DNA of 64,000 bases, taken from the NCBI GenBank assembly GCA_029250945.1, contig JAQXEG010000013.1:152831-216830 (forward strand), read 5' to 3'. The translations under genes were made by a program, and so were the position numbers. This document shows, piece after piece, positions 63,347 through 64,000 of the stretch. Positions within the stretch are counted from its first letter, which is position 1, and every line of letters starts with the position of its first letter. The notes beneath the pieces were generated by a model. The model did not search any database. It saw nothing but the letters and a program-made list of their open reading frames with translations, and had not been told where the DNA came from. This DNA is from Yoonia sp. (GTDB taxonomy: Bacteria > Pseudomonadota > Alphaproteobacteria > Rhodobacterales > Rhodobacteraceae).

Positions 63347-64000
63347 ATGCTTGATATGGTCGGAAATCTCTCGCGGTTTGTGGAACCTGTCGGACTTACA
63401 ATCTTGTTGGTCTATTTCTACGGATATTACAGCCGCACCACACCAACAGCGGTGCGCACCAGCATGGTGATGGGCGCGGTGTTTGGCATTGCCGCTGTGA
63501 TATCCATGGCATCTCCGCTTGAACTTGCGGACGGTATTATCATCGCCCTTCGCAACCTCTTTATCGGTATTTCCGCCGCGTTCTTCGGTTGGCGGGCGGC
63601 GGCAATAACGCTTGGCATCGCGATGACTGTCCGCCTTGGCATCGGCGGCGACGGGACAGCGGCTGGTGTTGTTGCAATGGCAATCGCGGCGGGCATGGGA
63701 TTAATCTGGACCAGTTTCATCCGGCCCCGCATCGCCCACAGCTGGGCATCATTACCCATATTGGCAACACTCATCTCGGCACATGGGCTTGCCAGTTTTA
63801 TGTTCCCAACTGAGATTGCTGCCTTATTTTTCCTGAAAATCATGCCCGTGTTGTTCGTTTTGAATTTCGTCGGCACCATTGCATTTGCCACTCTGATCGA
63901 CCGCGAAAGAAACCTGCTTGGCGAAACCAGCATGCTTTTGCAGGCGGCAACAACCGATCCACTGACCCGCGCCATGAACCGGCGCAGCGTCATGGACGGG
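63347..64000 (+). CDS. Membrane diguanylate cyclase (5TM sensor plus GGDEF), truncated by window end
   Basis: The first 218 codons are present. MLDMVGNLSRFVEPVGLTIL begins a sensor of five to six membrane helices of the 5TM-5TMR_LYT type (FGIAAVISMASPLELADGII, IALRNLFIGISAAFFGWRAA, MPVLFVLNFVGTIAFATLID), then a linker helix and the start of a GGDEF domain, ATTDPLTRAMNRRSVMDG, whose D-x-L-T-x-x-x-N-R signature is clear. The catalytic GGDEF loop lies beyond the window. The 136 bp before it hold no other feature. Confidence 0.85.
   Translation, partial: MLDMVGNLSRFVEPVGLTILLVYFYGYYSRTTPTAVRTSMVMGAVFGIAAVISMASPLELADGIIIALRNLFIGISAAFFGWRAAAITLGIAMTVRLGIGGDGTAAGVVAMAIAAGMGLIWTSFIRPRIAHSWASLPILATLISAHGLASFMFPTEIAALFFLKIMPVLFVLNFVGTIAFATLIDRERNLLGETSMLLQAATTDPLTRAMNRRSVMDG

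Overview
The window reads as a chromosome segment of a marine alphaproteobacterium of the Rhodobacterales (Roseobacter group). Support comes from the gene families and their order: the pyk–small membrane protein–rpmI–rplT string, a Rhodobacteraceae-type DUF6478 gene, a Gfo/Idh-rich inositol locus, a D-glutamate dgcN–dgcA pair, an mlaA–mlaC pair, and a short intergenic element typical of the group. The number of broken genes, with no insertion sequence in sight, recalls plastic genomes such as Octadecabacter. That genus-level guess is inference. I see no rRNA, tRNA, CRISPR array, prophage or insertion sequence.

Layout. 1-356: end of a probable bicarbonate permease gene and its PII-like partner. 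488-3303: asd, an MFS transporter and a small exported protein. 3300-12145: a myo-inositol catabolic locus with two outward-facing arms, Gfo/Idh–TIM barrel–Gfo/Idh on the minus strand and iolD–iolC–iolB–aldolase–iolG on the plus strand. A perfect 18-bp LacI-type palindrome lies in the gap. 12163-13882: an Lrp regulator divergent from alanine dehydrogenase. 13940-20657: a short MscL, ytoQ and pheST, mixed with broken GST, muramidase and YdeI genes. 20716-23115: rplT, rpmI, a membrane protein and pyk. 23243-25855: N-formylglutamate amidohydrolase, a DUF1244 protein and a dead RTX-like gene.

25929-28805: a D-amino-acid cluster (dat, dgcA, dgcN). 29050-30717: glnK–amtB with a palindromic operator candidate upstream. 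30987-34859: a class A penicillin-binding protein and the mlaA–mlaC–small exported protein operon. 35005-35580: a deletion scar joining the start of a type I secretion ABC gene to the end of its membrane-fusion gene. 35638-46100: housekeeping and metabolic genes in several tightly overlapping operons (RidA–GDPD; FemAB-like–phhB–mscS; FAD reductase–rsmD; CinA-like–GNAT–CMD–OmpA), plus map and sfsA. 46154-54284: fadH and ilvD among gene remnants (GGDEF, DUF6478, a second CPBP protease). 54339-60820: accD–membrane protein–folC, then a duplicated module of a signal-peptide rhodanese-like protein and a LysM protein. The first copy is intact; the second has a wrecked rhodanese but an intact LysM gene. 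60817-64000: zapE, an MFS transporter, and a membrane diguanylate cyclase running off the end.

The main theme is gene decay. At least ten genes are broken by point nonsense mutations, frameshifts or deletions, often several per gene, while core genes beside them are intact. The decayed type I exporter and the decayed RTX-like protein may belong to one lost secretion function. The most interesting intact material is the rhodanese–LysM duplication, in which both rhodanese domains lack the catalytic cysteine and each copy has clustered GANTC (CcrM) sites upstream.
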